Part shown: positions 54,695 through 63,587 of the stretch, piece by piece
How the letters are laid out: the number at the start of each line of letters is the position of its first letter
Position numbering within the stretch: position 1 is the stretch's first letter
Source: Hyphomicrobiales bacterium
GTDB taxonomy: Bacteria; Pseudomonadota; Alphaproteobacteria; Rhizobiales; Beijerinckiaceae
NCBI GenBank assembly: GCA_028290285.1
Contig: JAQGKD010000096.1
Span: forward strand, 1 to 64,000
Direction of reading: 5' to 3'
DNA length: 64,000 nt
The notes under the pieces: model-generated
What the model was told of the DNA's origin: nothing
Databases searched by the model: none
The model's input: only the letters and a program-made list of their open reading frames with translations
Made by a program: the position numbers and the translations under genes

Positions 54695-55657
54695 ATGGAC
54701 CAGAGACGCAAGCTTCGCATTCTTTTATGCGCCCCACGCGGCTTTTGCGCGGGTGTCGTGCGCGCCATCGATGCCGTCGAGCGGGCACTTCAGATCTACG
54801 GCGCGCCCGTTTATGTGCGCCATGAAATCGTGCACAACAAATATGTCGTCGACAGCCTGAAGCGCAAAGGCGCCATTTTCGTCGAGGATCTCGACGAGGT
54901 TCCCGACACGCAGGCCCCGGTGATCTTCTCGGCCCATGGCGTTCCCAAATCCGTGCCCGAGGCCGCGCGCGGCCGCAACCTGCTCAGCATCGACGCGACC
55001 TGTCCCCTGGTCACCAAGGTTCACCGCGAGGCCGAGATCCATCGCAAGCGCGGCCGCCTCGTGCTGCTGATCGGCCATGCCGGCCACCCCGAGGTGGTGG
55101 GCACGATGGGCCAATTGCCCGAGGGCGCGGTGAAGCTGGTCCAGAATCTGGAGGATGTCGGAGGCCTCGACGTGCCCACGGGCACCGCGCTCGCCTTCGT
55201 CACGCAGACGACCCTGTCTGTGGACGACACGCGCGAGATCGTCGCCGCGCTCCAGCGCCGATTCCCCGAGATTGCCGGGCCGCACAAGGAAGACATCTGC
55301 TACGCCACCACCAACCGGCAGGAGGCCGTGAAACGCGTGGCCCCGCAGGTCGACGCCATGCTCGTGGTGGGCTCGCCAAATTCGTCGAACTCGCAGCGCC
55401 TGCGCGAGGTCGCGGAAACCTCGGGATGTCCGGTCGCCCGCCTCATCCTGCGCGCCGACGATATTCCCTGGGGCGATCTGGAAGACATCGCCACCCTCGG
55501 CCTGACCGCAGGGGCCTCCGCGCCCGAAGTGCTGATCGACGAGATCGTCGCTGCATTCTCGGCCCGCTACGAGGTCGAGGTCGAGACGGTCACGACGGCG
55601 GATGAGAGCGTCTTCTTCCCGCTGCCGCGCGAATTGCGTGAGGATAGCCCGGCCTGA
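54695..55657 (+). CDS. ispH: 4-hydroxy-3-methylbut-2-enyl diphosphate reductase
   Basis: This 320-residue [4Fe-4S] enzyme is the last step of the MEP isoprenoid pathway. The three cluster cysteines are visible in [24 protein letters not shown] and [13 protein letters not shown]. The C-terminal [11 protein letters not shown] motif is typical. The ATG 54695 has AGAGG upstream. The divergent Kef-type gene starts 198 bases away. Confidence 0.96.
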   Translation: MDQRRKLRILLCAPRGFCAGVVRAIDAVERALQIYGAPVYVRHEIVHNKYVVDSLKRKGAIFVEDLDEVPDTQAPVIFSAHGVPKSVPEAARGRNLLSIDATCPLVTKVHREAEIHRKRGRLVLLIGHAGHPEVVGTMGQLPEGAVKLVQNLEDVGGLDVPTGTALAFVTQTTLSVDDTREIVAALQRRFPEIAGPHKEDICYATTNRQEAVKRVAPQVDAMLVVGSPNSSNSQRLREVAETSGCPVARLILRADDIPWGDLEDIATLGLTAGASAPEVLIDEIVAAFSARYEVEVETVTTADESVFFPLPRELREDSPA

Positions 55658-55660
55658 CGC

Positions 55661-56572
55661 TCAGCCGTTCATCAGCAGAATCACGCCAGCGACGATCAGC
55701 CCCATGCCGACAAACTCTCGCGCGCTGGTGCGCTGATTCATGCGGCCGGACATGAATTGCGCGAAGGGCACTTCAATCAGCGCCAGCGTGCGGACCTTCG
55801 CCGCCGTGCTGATGGCGAAGGCCAGGAACCAGAACTGCGACGCCAGAGCGCCCATGAAGCCCGCGAGCAGCGAGGGCCGCCAGTTGCGCGCGATGGCGAT
55901 GAGGGTCGGCCTGTCGGCCAGCGCCAGATAGACGAGGATGACGACGGTCTGCATCACGAGCCCAATGACGAGCGTCGTCGAGGCCGCGAGTACGAAGGAC
56001 GGCGTGACGAGGCTGGTGATGCCGCCGCGATACCCCACGCCCGAAAGCGCGAAGAAGGCGCCGGCACCCAGCCCCGTCAGGGCGGGCTTCCAGTCCATCG
56101 GCCCCTTGTCGTCGCCGGGCCGCGCCTTGGGCCAGGACATCAGCATGACTCCGGCCGTCGCCGTGAGGATGGCCAGCGCGACTAGCACATTCGGCGTTTC
56201 ATGCAGGAACGCGATGCCAAACAGCGCGATCAGCACGGGCTCCGTCTTCGTGTAGGCGATGGTGACCACGAAGGAGCGCGCCCGCATGGCCGACAGCATC
56301 AGCGCGGTCGCGATCATCTGTGTCGAGAAACCCATCACGATCCAGGCCAGCGATTTCCAGCCGGGGACCGGCAGGTCCAGGCCGATCACGAGCCATTCGA
56401 CCAGCAGGAACAGGGCCGCGAAGGGCAGGGCGAAGAGGAAGCGCACATGCGTCGCCCCGCCCGTGCCGATGGTCGCGATGAGATCGCGCTGCATGGCATT
56501 GCGTGCGGTCTGCGCCGCCGATGCGCCGATGGTGAAGACCGCCCAGAGCCAGGCAGGGACTGCGAAAATCAT
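55661..56572 (-). CDS. EamA/DMT-superfamily transporter
   Basis: This 303-residue membrane protein has ten hydrophobic helices arranged as two five-helix EamA repeats, as in drug/metabolite exporters. Segments LSAMRARSFVVTIAYTKTEPVLIALFG and ALIEVPFAQFMSGRM mark the first and second repeat ends. The start ATG is at 56570-56572. It ends 3 bases from the convergent ispH stop. The substrate is unknown. Confidence 0.88.
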   Translation of the reverse strand: MIFAVPAWLWAVFTIGASAAQTARNAMQRDLIATIGTGGATHVRFLFALPFAALFLLVEWLVIGLDLPVPGWKSLAWIVMGFSTQMIATALMLSAMRARSFVVTIAYTKTEPVLIALFGIAFLHETPNVLVALAILTATAGVMLMSWPKARPGDDKGPMDWKPALTGLGAGAFFALSGVGYRGGITSLVTPSFVLAASTTLVIGLVMQTVVILVYLALADRPTLIAIARNWRPSLLAGFMGALASQFWFLAFAISTAAKVRTLALIEVPFAQFMSGRMNQRTSAREFVGMGLIVAGVILLMNG

Positions 56573-56621
56573 GGTCTCGGATTCATGAGGGGACAGGGCG
56601 GCTTCAGCCGACCATGCGGGT

Positions 56622-56650
56622 TTGACCTCGGGTGAACCTGTCGCTAACAC
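56622..56650 (+). promoter_or_regulatory. Candidate sigma-70 promoter of thrB-rnhA
   Basis: TTGACC (56622-56627), a 17-base spacer and TAACAC (56645-56650) sit upstream of the homoserine kinase start at 56712, giving a leader of about 55 bases. Confidence 0.5.
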
Positions 56651-56711
56651 GAAGCCAGAAGGTCGCAAAGCGCGGCCATCGCGCAAACACATGCATCGGT
56701 CGGGCAGGGTC

Positions 56712-57677
56712 ATGGCCGTCTATACGGAAGTCACCGACGAAGATCTGGCGCTCTTTCTCAGCGCCTACGATCTCGGCTCCGTCCTGTCGCTAAAGGGCAT
56801 CGCTGAAGGCGTGGAGAACACGAACTACCTGCTGCGCACGCAGACAGGCACGTTCATCCTCACCCTCTACGAAAAGCGCGTGAACGAGGCCGATCTGCCG
56901 TTCTTTCTGCGTCTGATGGAGCATTTGGCCTCACGCGGTCTCGTCTGCCCGCAGCCGGTCAAGGCGCGAGACGGGCAGGCGCTCGGCCGAATCGCGGGCC
57001 GCCCTGCCGTCCTCGTCACCTTTCTGGAAGGCATGTCGGTGCGCCGTCCCAGCTCCGCCCATTGCGAGATGGTGGGCGCAGCGCTGGCGCATCTCCACGC
57101 AGCCGGCTCGGATTTTCCGATGCGCCGCGACAACACGCTCTCGGTACACGGCTGGTCCGCGCTTTTTGCCGGCGGGCGCGACCGAGCGAACGAGATTGCG
57201 CCGGGATTGTCCACGTTGATCGAGCAGGAACTCGCCGTGCTCGGTGAATTCTGGCCGCAGGATCTGCCGCAGGGAATCATCCACGCGGATCTCTTCCCCG
57301 ACAACGTCTTCTTCCTCGGAGGCCAATTGTCGGGCCTCATCGATTTCTACTTCGCCTGCACCGATGCCTTCGCCTATGACGCTGCCATCTGCCTAAATGC
57401 CTGGTGCTTCGAGCCCGACGCATCCTTCAATGTCACGAAGGGGCGGGCATTTCTCGCCGGCTATGCGCGCGTGCGCCCCCTGTCGGACGCCGAGATCGCC
57501 GCCTTTCCGGTGCTCGCGCGCGGCGCCGCACTCCGCTTTCTCCTCACGCGCCTCGTCGATTGGCTGAACGTGCCGCCCGGCGCGATGGTGCGCCCGAAAG
57601 ACCCCATGGAATATGTGAAGAAGCTGCGGTTCCACCAGCGCGTCACCAGCGCGCGCGACTATGGCTGGCTCGCGTGA
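56712..57677 (+). CDS. thrB: Homoserine kinase, APH-fold type
   Basis: This 322-residue kinase phosphorylates homoserine in threonine synthesis. It belongs to the aminoglycoside phosphotransferase fold, not the GHMP fold of E. coli ThrB. It has [23 protein letters not shown] (ATP site), the catalytic loop [13 protein letters not shown] and [10 protein letters not shown] with the metal Asp. The start ATG 56712 follows GGGCAGGG. Its stop overlaps the rnhA GTG start (GTGA). Confidence 0.94.
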   Translation: MAVYTEVTDEDLALFLSAYDLGSVLSLKGIAEGVENTNYLLRTQTGTFILTLYEKRVNEADLPFFLRLMEHLASRGLVCPQPVKARDGQALGRIAGRPAVLVTFLEGMSVRRPSSAHCEMVGAALAHLHAAGSDFPMRRDNTLSVHGWSALFAGGRDRANEIAPGLSTLIEQELAVLGEFWPQDLPQGIIHADLFPDNVFFLGGQLSGLIDFYFACTDAFAYDAAICLNAWCFEPDASFNVTKGRAFLAGYARVRPLSDAEIAAFPVLARGAALRFLLTRLVDWLNVPPGAMVRPKDPMEYVKKLRFHQRVTSARDYGWLA

Positions 57678-58132
57678 CGAAGCGTGTCGCAATCTGGACC
57701 GACGGCGCCTGTTCGGGCAATCCCGGCCCCGGCGGCTGGGGCGCCATCCTCACCTTCGACGGCAAGGAGCGCGAACTCTTCGGCGGCGAAGAGCTCACCA
57801 CCAACAACCGGATGGAGCTGATGGCCGCCATCTCCGCGCTCGAAGCCCTCACGCGTCCCTGCGACATCGATGTGCACACCGATTCGCAATATGTGCGCGG
57901 CGGCGTCACCGGCTGGATGGCGAACTGGAAGAAGCGCGGCTGGAAAACCGCCGACAAGAAGCCCGTCAAGAACATCGAGTTGTGGCAGCGGCTGGACGAA
58001 GCCGAGTCCCGTCACAACGTCGAATGGCACTGGGTCAAGGGCCATGCGGGCGACGAGATGAACGAGCGCGCGGATGAGCTGGCCCGCCGCGGCATGAAGC
58101 CGTTTCTGAAGAGCCGCGTGGGCGCGAAGTAG
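57674..58132 (+). CDS. rnhA: Ribonuclease HI
   Basis: This 152-residue endonuclease cleaves RNA in RNA-DNA hybrids. The catalytic carboxylates are in [17 protein letters not shown] (Asp), NRMELMAAI (Glu), DVHTDSQYV (Asp) and NERADELAR (Asp), with a His in KGHAGDEMN. It starts at GTG 57674 overlapping the thrB stop. The thrB-rnhA pair is common in alphaproteobacteria. Confidence 0.96.
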   Translation: MTKRVAIWTDGACSGNPGPGGWGAILTFDGKERELFGGEELTTNNRMELMAAISALEALTRPCDIDVHTDSQYVRGGVTGWMANWKKRGWKTADKKPVKNIELWQRLDEAESRHNVEWHWVKGHAGDEMNERADELARRGMKPFLKSRVGAK

Positions 58133-58149
58133 GCAGCCGCGCGGCTGTC
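58132..58149. terminator. Palindrome just after rnhA, candidate
   Basis: GGCAGCCGC and GCGGCTGTC form a loopless 9-bp inverted repeat with one wobble position, starting at the last base of the rnhA stop. It has no T-run. Confidence 0.25.
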
Positions 58150-58181
58150 TACTCCGCGATCATCAAGTAGACGCGGCCTTG

Positions 58182-58302
58182 CTTCTCCCATTGGGAGAAG
58201 CTGTCGGCGGAGCCGACTGATGAGGGGTTACGATTTCTGTTCTGAGAGGCTGAAACCCCTCATCCGGCCGTTTCACGGTCACCTTCTCCCACCGGGAGAA
58301 GG
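58182..58302. repeat. Palindromic intergenic repeat element, CTTCTCCC type
   Basis: A 121-base element has outer arms containing CTTCTCCC...GGGAGAAG (58182-58200 and 58282-58302) and inner arms GATGAGGGGTT (58219-58229) and AACCCCTCATC (58253-58263). The core CCTCATCCGG...CCTTCTCCC is the common Rhizobiales intergenic repeat type. It is non-coding and lies between rnhA and the peroxiredoxin gene. Confidence 0.75.
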
Positions 58303-58336
58303 TCTGCGTAACCCTCGAAGTGCCCTGCGCGTTGCC

Positions 58337-58417
58337 GTCGTTGCGAGCGCCGCGAAACAATCCAGTACGGACTTGCCGCTTCTGGATTGCCGCGTCGCTT
58401 CGCTCCTCGCAAAGACG
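58337..58417. repeat. Palindromic intergenic repeat, GTTGCGAGCG type
   Basis: The left arm CGTCGTTGCGAGCGCC...CAATCCAG (58337-58364) pairs with the right arm CTGGATTGCC...CTCGCAAAGACG (58382-58417), with several mismatches. This sequence type is scattered in many Rhizobiales genomes, probably as a degenerate mobile or folding element. Confidence 0.75.
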
Positions 58418-58433
58418 GCGAGGAGCGACCGCG

Positions 58434-58913
58434 TCAGAGCTTGTCAAGAATATGGTCGGCGCCGGACACTTCCACGCCCGCGGCCTCTTCGACATCGAGC
58501 GCCTGCACGACGCCGTCCTCGACGATCATCGCATAGCGGCGCGAGCGGATGCCGAGGCCCCGTTCGTTGAGGTCGACGGTCAGGCCGATCGCCTTGGCGA
58601 AGATCGCGCTGCCGTCGGCGAGAAATTCGATCTTGTCCTTGCCGCCGGTGTTCTCTGCCCAGGCGTTCATCACGAACACGTCGTTGACGCCGGTCACGGC
58701 AATCGTGTCGACGCCCTTGGCTTTGATCTCATCAGCTTTGGCGATGTAGCCCGGCAGGTGGTTCTTGTGGCAGGTCGGCGTGAACGCGCCGGGCACGGCG
58801 AAGAGCACGACTGTCTTCCCCTTGAAGATCTCGTCGGTCGTGCGGGGCTTCGGGCCTTCGGCCGTCATGACTGTGAACGTGGCGTTCGGGATGGTGTCGC
58901 CGACTTTGATCAT
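58434..58913 (-). CDS. Peroxiredoxin, Prx5 type
   Basis: This 159-residue thiol peroxidase has the peroxidatic Cys in GAFTPTCHKNHLPGY (PxxxTxxC). Other Prx5 features are FAVPGAFTPTC, VNDVFVMNAW and the C-terminal GVEVSGADHILDKL. It would reduce hydroperoxides with glutathione/glutaredoxin or thioredoxin in the cytoplasm. The two intergenic repeats lie downstream of it. Confidence 0.93.
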   Translation of the reverse strand: MIKVGDTIPNATFTVMTAEGPKPRTTDEIFKGKTVVLFAVPGAFTPTCHKNHLPGYIAKADEIKAKGVDTIAVTGVNDVFVMNAWAENTGGKDKIEFLADGSAIFAKAIGLTVDLNERGLGIRSRRYAMIVEDGVVQALDVEEAAGVEVSGADHILDKL

Positions 58914-59007
58914 GGTTTCCTCGTCTGTTCCTAGGTCCGCCGGTCAAGGCCGGCGGGTCCGGTACTTTCCTTCAAGGCTCCAGCGCGCGCAATCGCAGAG
59001 GTGCGAT

Positions 59008-59838
59008 TCAGGGTGCCGGAAGCGCAAGTTTCGTCTCGAACGCGCGCCCGGCGCCAGCCAGCGTGAGCGTGACGTCGACGGGGTATTGCGTCGCTTTGGG
59101 TTTCTCGACGGCCACGAGATCGAACCCATCGGCCTGGGGCCGCGTCTCGAAAAACCAGCCATCGGGCGCTTCCGCGAACAGGTCTCGCCAGGGGCCTTGT
59201 GGCTTCACAATACGAACGCGCCAGCTCGCAGTCTCCGCGCCTTTTGCCGCGACCACCTCGAACGTCACGGCTCCCCCGTTGGTAGTCTGCACTGGCAGCC
59301 CGGCCCGCGCTGCGGCAATGCGCTCCGTCTGCGCGCTCGGAGGGGCATTCGGCGTCAGGTCCAGCTCGGCCCGCGCCTCGGCCGGGATGCAGATCTTCTC
59401 GCAGGCGGCATAGGAAAAGGTGACGGCCAGATGCACTGGCCGGTCCCTGTCGGCGGGCACGACGTCGAGCGGAATCAAGAGTGCGCCCCGATAGCCGAAC
59501 ACCTGCAGTCCCGCCTCGTCCATCCGCGTTGGGGCGGGGTAGGAGAGGTCGGCCGACTTCACATTTCGTGAGCCCTCCGCCGAGAGCTTGGGCGGCACGC
59601 CGGCATCGCCCGGCGAGCGCCAATAGGTGTGGGCGTCACCCGTCAGGGCGATCTCCAGCGCCAGCCGGTAGACACCCTCGCCGTCGAGCCCGCCTGCGGC
59701 CACGAGCCGCGCCTGCGAGAGGGCCCCGCGGGCCCAGCCGGTCTCTGTCTCCGCCGCGCAAGCTGAAAATGGCAAAAACGCCGTCAAAACAACGCAAACG
59801 ACGCCGATGGTGACTTGAACGGGTGAACGTGGGCTCAT
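59008..59838 (-). CDS. Exported protein with DsbD N-terminal-like domain
   Basis: This 276-residue secreted protein has a signal peptide (about 10-30, FSACAAE). Its mature part matches the periplasmic alpha domain of DsbD: THTYWRSPGDAGVPP, FGYRGALLIPLDVV and YAACEKICIPAEARAEL with the redox Cys pair CEKIC. The membrane (beta) and thioredoxin (gamma) domains of DsbD are absent. It could accept electrons from a separate CcdA-like protein. Function is inferred. Confidence 0.82.
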   Translation of the reverse strand: MSPRSPVQVTIGVVCVVLTAFLPFSACAAETETGWARGALSQARLVAAGGLDGEGVYRLALEIALTGDAHTYWRSPGDAGVPPKLSAEGSRNVKSADLSYPAPTRMDEAGLQVFGYRGALLIPLDVVPADRDRPVHLAVTFSYAACEKICIPAEARAELDLTPNAPPSAQTERIAAARAGLPVQTTNGGAVTFEVVAAKGAETASWRVRIVKPQGPWRDLFAEAPDGWFFETRPQADGFDLVAVEKPKATQYPVDVTLTLAGAGRAFETKLALPAP

Positions 59839-59938
59839 GGAACGTTTGTGGCTTTGGGCCTGTTGAATCGCCAGACACGATGCTGTGACCCTCAAGGTGC
59901 CCCTCCCTTTATTGTCCGTTCATCTGGCAACACGTAGC

Positions 59939-60562
59939 ATGAAGCACATGACAACCGAATCCATCAGGTCCCCCGACAAGGACGAGGGCTATCTCGACGG
60001 CCAGCTTCTCGTCGCAATGCCCGGCATGTCCGACTCGCGGTTCGCCCGCTCGGTCGTCTATGTCTGCGCGCATTCACCTGACGGCGCTATGGGCATCGTC
60101 GTCAACCAGCGCGCCCGCAAGGTCAGTTTTTCGGACCTGCTCGTTCAGCTGGATGTGATCGGGCCGGAGGAGGCGATCCGGCTTCCCTCGCGCGCCGGGG
60201 CCATCCAGGTTCTCAAGGGCGGTCCGGTCGAGACGGGGCGCGGCTTCGTGCTGCATTCGGCGGATTTTTTCATCGACAACTCGACGCTGCCGATCAACGA
60301 GGGCATCTCCCTGACTGCGACGGTCGATATCCTGCGCGCCATCGCGCGTGGCGATGGGCCGGATCAGGCAATGCTGGCTTTGGGTTATGCCGGGTGGTCG
60401 CCCGGCCAGCTCGAGGAAGAGATCCAGCAGAACGGCTGGCTGACGGTGCCCGCGGAGCCAAGCCTTCTGTTCGACAACGATCTCGAAGGCAAATATTCGC
60501 GCGCCCTGCGCACCTTGGGCATCGACCCTGCCATGCTATCGGGCGAAGCCGGCCACGCCTGA
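59939..60562 (+). CDS. YqgE/AlgH family protein
   Basis: This 207-residue protein of the UPF0301 family has the signatures [34 protein letters not shown] and [17 protein letters not shown]. Function unknown. The start ATG 59939 lies at CACGTAGCATG with an alternative at 59948. It is divergent from the DsbD-like gene, sharing a gap of 100 bases. Confidence 0.9.
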   Translation: MKHMTTESIRSPDKDEGYLDGQLLVAMPGMSDSRFARSVVYVCAHSPDGAMGIVVNQRARKVSFSDLLVQLDVIGPEEAIRLPSRAGAIQVLKGGPVETGRGFVLHSADFFIDNSTLPINEGISLTATVDILRAIARGDGPDQAMLALGYAGWSPGQLEEEIQQNGWLTVPAEPSLLFDNDLEGKYSRALRTLGIDPAMLSGEAGHA

Positions 60563-60568
60563 CCCCGA

Positions 60569-63442
60569 TCAAGCCGCTTCTATTCCGGCACCCACGAGGC
60601 GGCGGGCCTCCACCGCCGTGATCGGATGGCCGAAGGCGTATCCCTGCGCATACTCGCAGCCGAGCTGCGACAGCTCGATCGCGTCGCTCTCGGTTTCCGT
60701 CCCTTCGGCGATGACTTCGAGCCCGAGGTCGTGCGCGAGCCCGATGATCGAGCGCAGGATGACCGGGCGCGAACCCTTGCCGTTCTGCTTCACGAAGCTC
60801 TTGTCGATCTTGATCGTGTCGAAGGGGAATCGTTGCAGGTACGACAGCGAGGAATAGCCCGTGCCGAAATCGTCGAGCGACAGTCCGGCGCCGAGGTCGC
60901 GGATATGGTCCAGCATCTGCGCTGCATATTCCGGATTTTCCATCACGAGCGCTTCGGAGACTTCCAGTTTCAACGTGCCCCGGATGACGCTCGAGCGCGT
61001 CAGAACGGACTTCACGTCGTGCAGCAGGTCGTGCCGCAGCAATTGCCGCGACGAGATGTTCACACTGGCGAAGATCGGCGGGTCGACGTCGAGAGCATGC
61101 TGCCAGGCCGAGAGTTCCCGGGCGGCCCGTTCGAGCGCGAAAATTCCGAGATCGACGATCACGCCGGTCTCTTCGGCAATCGGCACGAAATCCGCCGGAC
61201 CCAGGCGGCCCAGCCGCGGATGATCCCAGCGCAGCAGCGTCTCGAACCCTGCGATGGTGCGATCTTCGAGCCGCACGATGGGCTGGAAGAAAACCTTCAT
61301 CTCGCCGCGGTCGAGCGCGCGCCGGAGGTCGGCCTCGAGCGACAGGCGGTCGGAACGCTGCGAGCGCATGCCCGGGCGGAACACCTCCGTGCGATTGCCG
61401 CCGAGCTTCTTCGAATGCGCCATCGCGATCTCGGCATCCTTCAGCATGTCGTCGCGTTTGGGATGCAGTTGCGGATCGAACAGTGCGATGCCGATGGAGG
61501 CGGTCAGGGCCACTTCGCGGTCGCCGAAACTGACCGGCGTCGAGACCGTACGGCGCACCGTGTCGGCCAGCGCGACGATCTGCTCGTGCCGCATCTCGGA
61601 GAGCAGGATGATCGCGAACTGGTCGCTCGAAATGCGCGACAGCGTGTCCTGCTCCTTGATGAGCCTGTTCAGCCGCCGCGAGACGGTGAGAAGAATGGAA
61701 TCGCCCGCCGAAAGACCGACGGCGTCGTTCACCTGCCGGAAGCGGTCGAGGTCGATGCAGATCACGGTGGGATGCAGATGCGGATCGACCCGCGCGTTGG
61801 TGAGCGATGCATCGAGCCGGTCGAAGAACAATTCCCGGTTGGGCAGGCCGGTGAGATTGTCGTGCACGGCATCGTGCAGCAGTCGCTCTTCCGACCGCTT
61901 GGTCTCGGTGACATCCGCGAGCGTGCCGATGACGCGCACCACTTCTCCGTCCGCGCCGACCACGGGCCGCGCCTTCAGCAGGAACCAGACATAATGGCCA
62001 TCGCCCGCGCGCAGCCTGAAATCGAGCGAAACGCGCCCGCGCCGCTGTTCCAGAACTGTGTCGAGGCAGGCCGTATAGCGATCGCGATCGAAGGGATGCA
62101 GGATGTCGAGCCACGCGGAGGCCGGACCCTCCAGCACGCCGCGCTTGATGCCGAGTTGCTGCTCCGCCTCGGGGCTCACGTAAATGCGATCCGACAGCAC
62201 ATCCCAGTCGAAGATGATGTCGCCCGCGCCCGTCAGCGCCAGCGCGCGGCGCTCTGAATCGGAGACGAGGCCGGACGCGAGTCCACCTCCCGCGAAGGCG
62301 TTCTGCATCACGGTGAAGCCGATCAGCATGACGATCAGGACGAGCCCCCCGATCAGGGCCGGCGAGACGAGATCGTTGGTCAGCGTGCCTGTGACCGTGA
62401 ACCCGGCCGCCGCGACCCATACGAGCAGCAGGAACCACGTCGGGATCAGCATCACTGCTCGGTCGTAACCGTGCGTCGAGAGGTAGAGCACAAGGATGAA
62501 GCCGACAGCCGCGATGGTCGCGACCGAAATGCGCGCCACACCTGCGGCAACAGGCGCGTCATAGACCGCGAGACCGATCAGCGCGCCGAGGAACAGCAGC
62601 CATACGATGGCGACATGCGAGGCGCGCACATGCCACCGGCTGAGATTGAGATAGGCGAAGAGGAACACGAGCAGGGTCGCGGCGAGGATGGTTTCGGCGC
62701 CCGCGCGCCATATTCGGTCGGCATCGCCGCCAATGTCGAACAGCTTGTTCCAGAACCCGAAGTCGATGCAGACATAGGCGAGCACCGCCCAGGCGAGCGC
62801 TGCGGCGGCCGGGAAGATGACCGCGCCCTTGACCACGAATACGATGGTCAGGAACAGGGCGAGCAGGCCGGAAATGCCGATGATCAAGCCCTTGTAGAGC
62901 GTGAGGCTGGTGACCTTGTCCTTGTAGGCGTCGGGCTCCCAGAGATAGAGCTGCGGCAGGTTGGGCGTGCGCAACTCGGCGACATAGGTGATGGTCGTGC
63001 CGGGATCGAGCGTCAGGCGGAAGACGTCCGCATCCGTGCTGTCCTCGCGCTCCGGCGGAAACCCCTGGCTCGCGGTGATGGCTGATACGCGCGACGCGCC
63101 CAGGTCGGGCCAGATGACGCCGGAGCCGACCAGCCGGAAATGCGGGGCCACGATCAGGCGCTCGATCTGCTCGTCCGTATCGTTGGTGAGCGCGAACACG
63201 ATCCACGCGGGCTGCGTGCCGGTCTCGCGCGCGCTCACTTCGATTCGGCGCACGATGCCGTCCGAGCCCGGAGCGGTGGAAACCTGCAGGCGGTCGCCTT
63301 GCGAGGAATAGCGTTCGACGGCCTGCGTCAGGTCGATCGCGCGTGCATCCAGCGGCACGCGCACGGATTCGATCGCCATCGCGGGCTCAAGGCCCGACAG
63401 GATGAAGCTTGCGAGGAGGAGGAAAGATAAAAGCCGACGCAC
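60569..63442 (-). CDS. Membrane 7TM-PAS-GGDEF-EAL protein, likely c-di-GMP phosphodiesterase
   Basis: This 957-residue protein has a signal peptide (1-23), a periplasmic part (about 24-180), about seven transmembrane helices (about 184-385), a PAS domain (about 405-525), a GGDEF domain (about 530-690) and an EAL domain (about 705-950). The GGDEF site reads SSDQF in LSRISSDQFAIIL and is probably inactive. The EAL domain has ETLLRW in place of EALLRW but keeps DDFGTGYSSL, KIDKSFV and IAEGTETE, consistent with phosphodiesterase activity. It ends 6 bases from the convergent YqgE gene. Confidence 0.88.
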   Translation of the reverse strand: MRRLLSFLLLASFILSGLEPAMAIESVRVPLDARAIDLTQAVERYSSQGDRLQVSTAPGSDGIVRRIEVSARETGTQPAWIVFALTNDTDEQIERLIVAPHFRLVGSGVIWPDLGASRVSAITASQGFPPEREDSTDADVFRLTLDPGTTITYVAELRTPNLPQLYLWEPDAYKDKVTSLTLYKGLIIGISGLLALFLTIVFVVKGAVIFPAAAALAWAVLAYVCIDFGFWNKLFDIGGDADRIWRAGAETILAATLLVFLFAYLNLSRWHVRASHVAIVWLLFLGALIGLAVYDAPVAAGVARISVATIAAVGFILVLYLSTHGYDRAVMLIPTWFLLLVWVAAAGFTVTGTLTNDLVSPALIGGLVLIVMLIGFTVMQNAFAGGGLASGLVSDSERRALALTGAGDIIFDWDVLSDRIYVSPEAEQQLGIKRGVLEGPASAWLDILHPFDRDRYTACLDTVLEQRRGRVSLDFRLRAGDGHYVWFLLKARPVVGADGEVVRVIGTLADVTETKRSEERLLHDAVHDNLTGLPNRELFFDRLDASLTNARVDPHLHPTVICIDLDRFRQVNDAVGLSAGDSILLTVSRRLNRLIKEQDTLSRISSDQFAIILLSEMRHEQIVALADTVRRTVSTPVSFGDREVALTASIGIALFDPQLHPKRDDMLKDAEIAMAHSKKLGGNRTEVFRPGMRSQRSDRLSLEADLRRALDRGEMKVFFQPIVRLEDRTIAGFETLLRWDHPRLGRLGPADFVPIAEETGVIVDLGIFALERAARELSAWQHALDVDPPIFASVNISSRQLLRHDLLHDVKSVLTRSSVIRGTLKLEVSEALVMENPEYAAQMLDHIRDLGAGLSLDDFGTGYSSLSYLQRFPFDTIKIDKSFVKQNGKGSRPVILRSIIGLAHDLGLEVIAEGTETESDAIELSQLGCEYAQGYAFGHPITAVEARRLVGAGIEAA

Positions 63443-63543
63443 GATACCCTATTCAAAATCGAGCGGTGGTCCGCCCATGCCAAATCGGATCAATCGAAGA
63501 GAACCCGTGGACTGTGACCGTGTCGGAAGTTTGATTGGTAGAG

Positions 63544-63564
63544 CTTGCCCGGCGAGAGGGCAAG
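63544..63564. terminator. Hairpin in the gap after the GNAT gene, candidate
   Basis: CTTGCCC and GGGCAAG form a 7-bp stem with a 7-base loop, downstream of the minus-strand GNAT gene. There is no T-run; it may be a rho-independent relic or a structural element. Confidence 0.3.
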
Positions 63565-63587
63565 TCGCCCTCCACAGGCTTTGCACG

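Larger units (their letters stand above)
58133..58433. other. 301-base non-coding gap
   Basis: Apart from the post-rnhA palindrome and the two repeats listed, nothing further is recognised here. There is no tRNA and no ORF with a ribosome binding site. Confidence 0.6.

Noticed and set aside
58231..58265. CTGAGAGGCTGAAACCCC resembles a TPP riboswitch core
   Set aside because: The other TPP elements are absent, the sequence lies within a palindromic intergenic repeat, and no thiamin gene follows.
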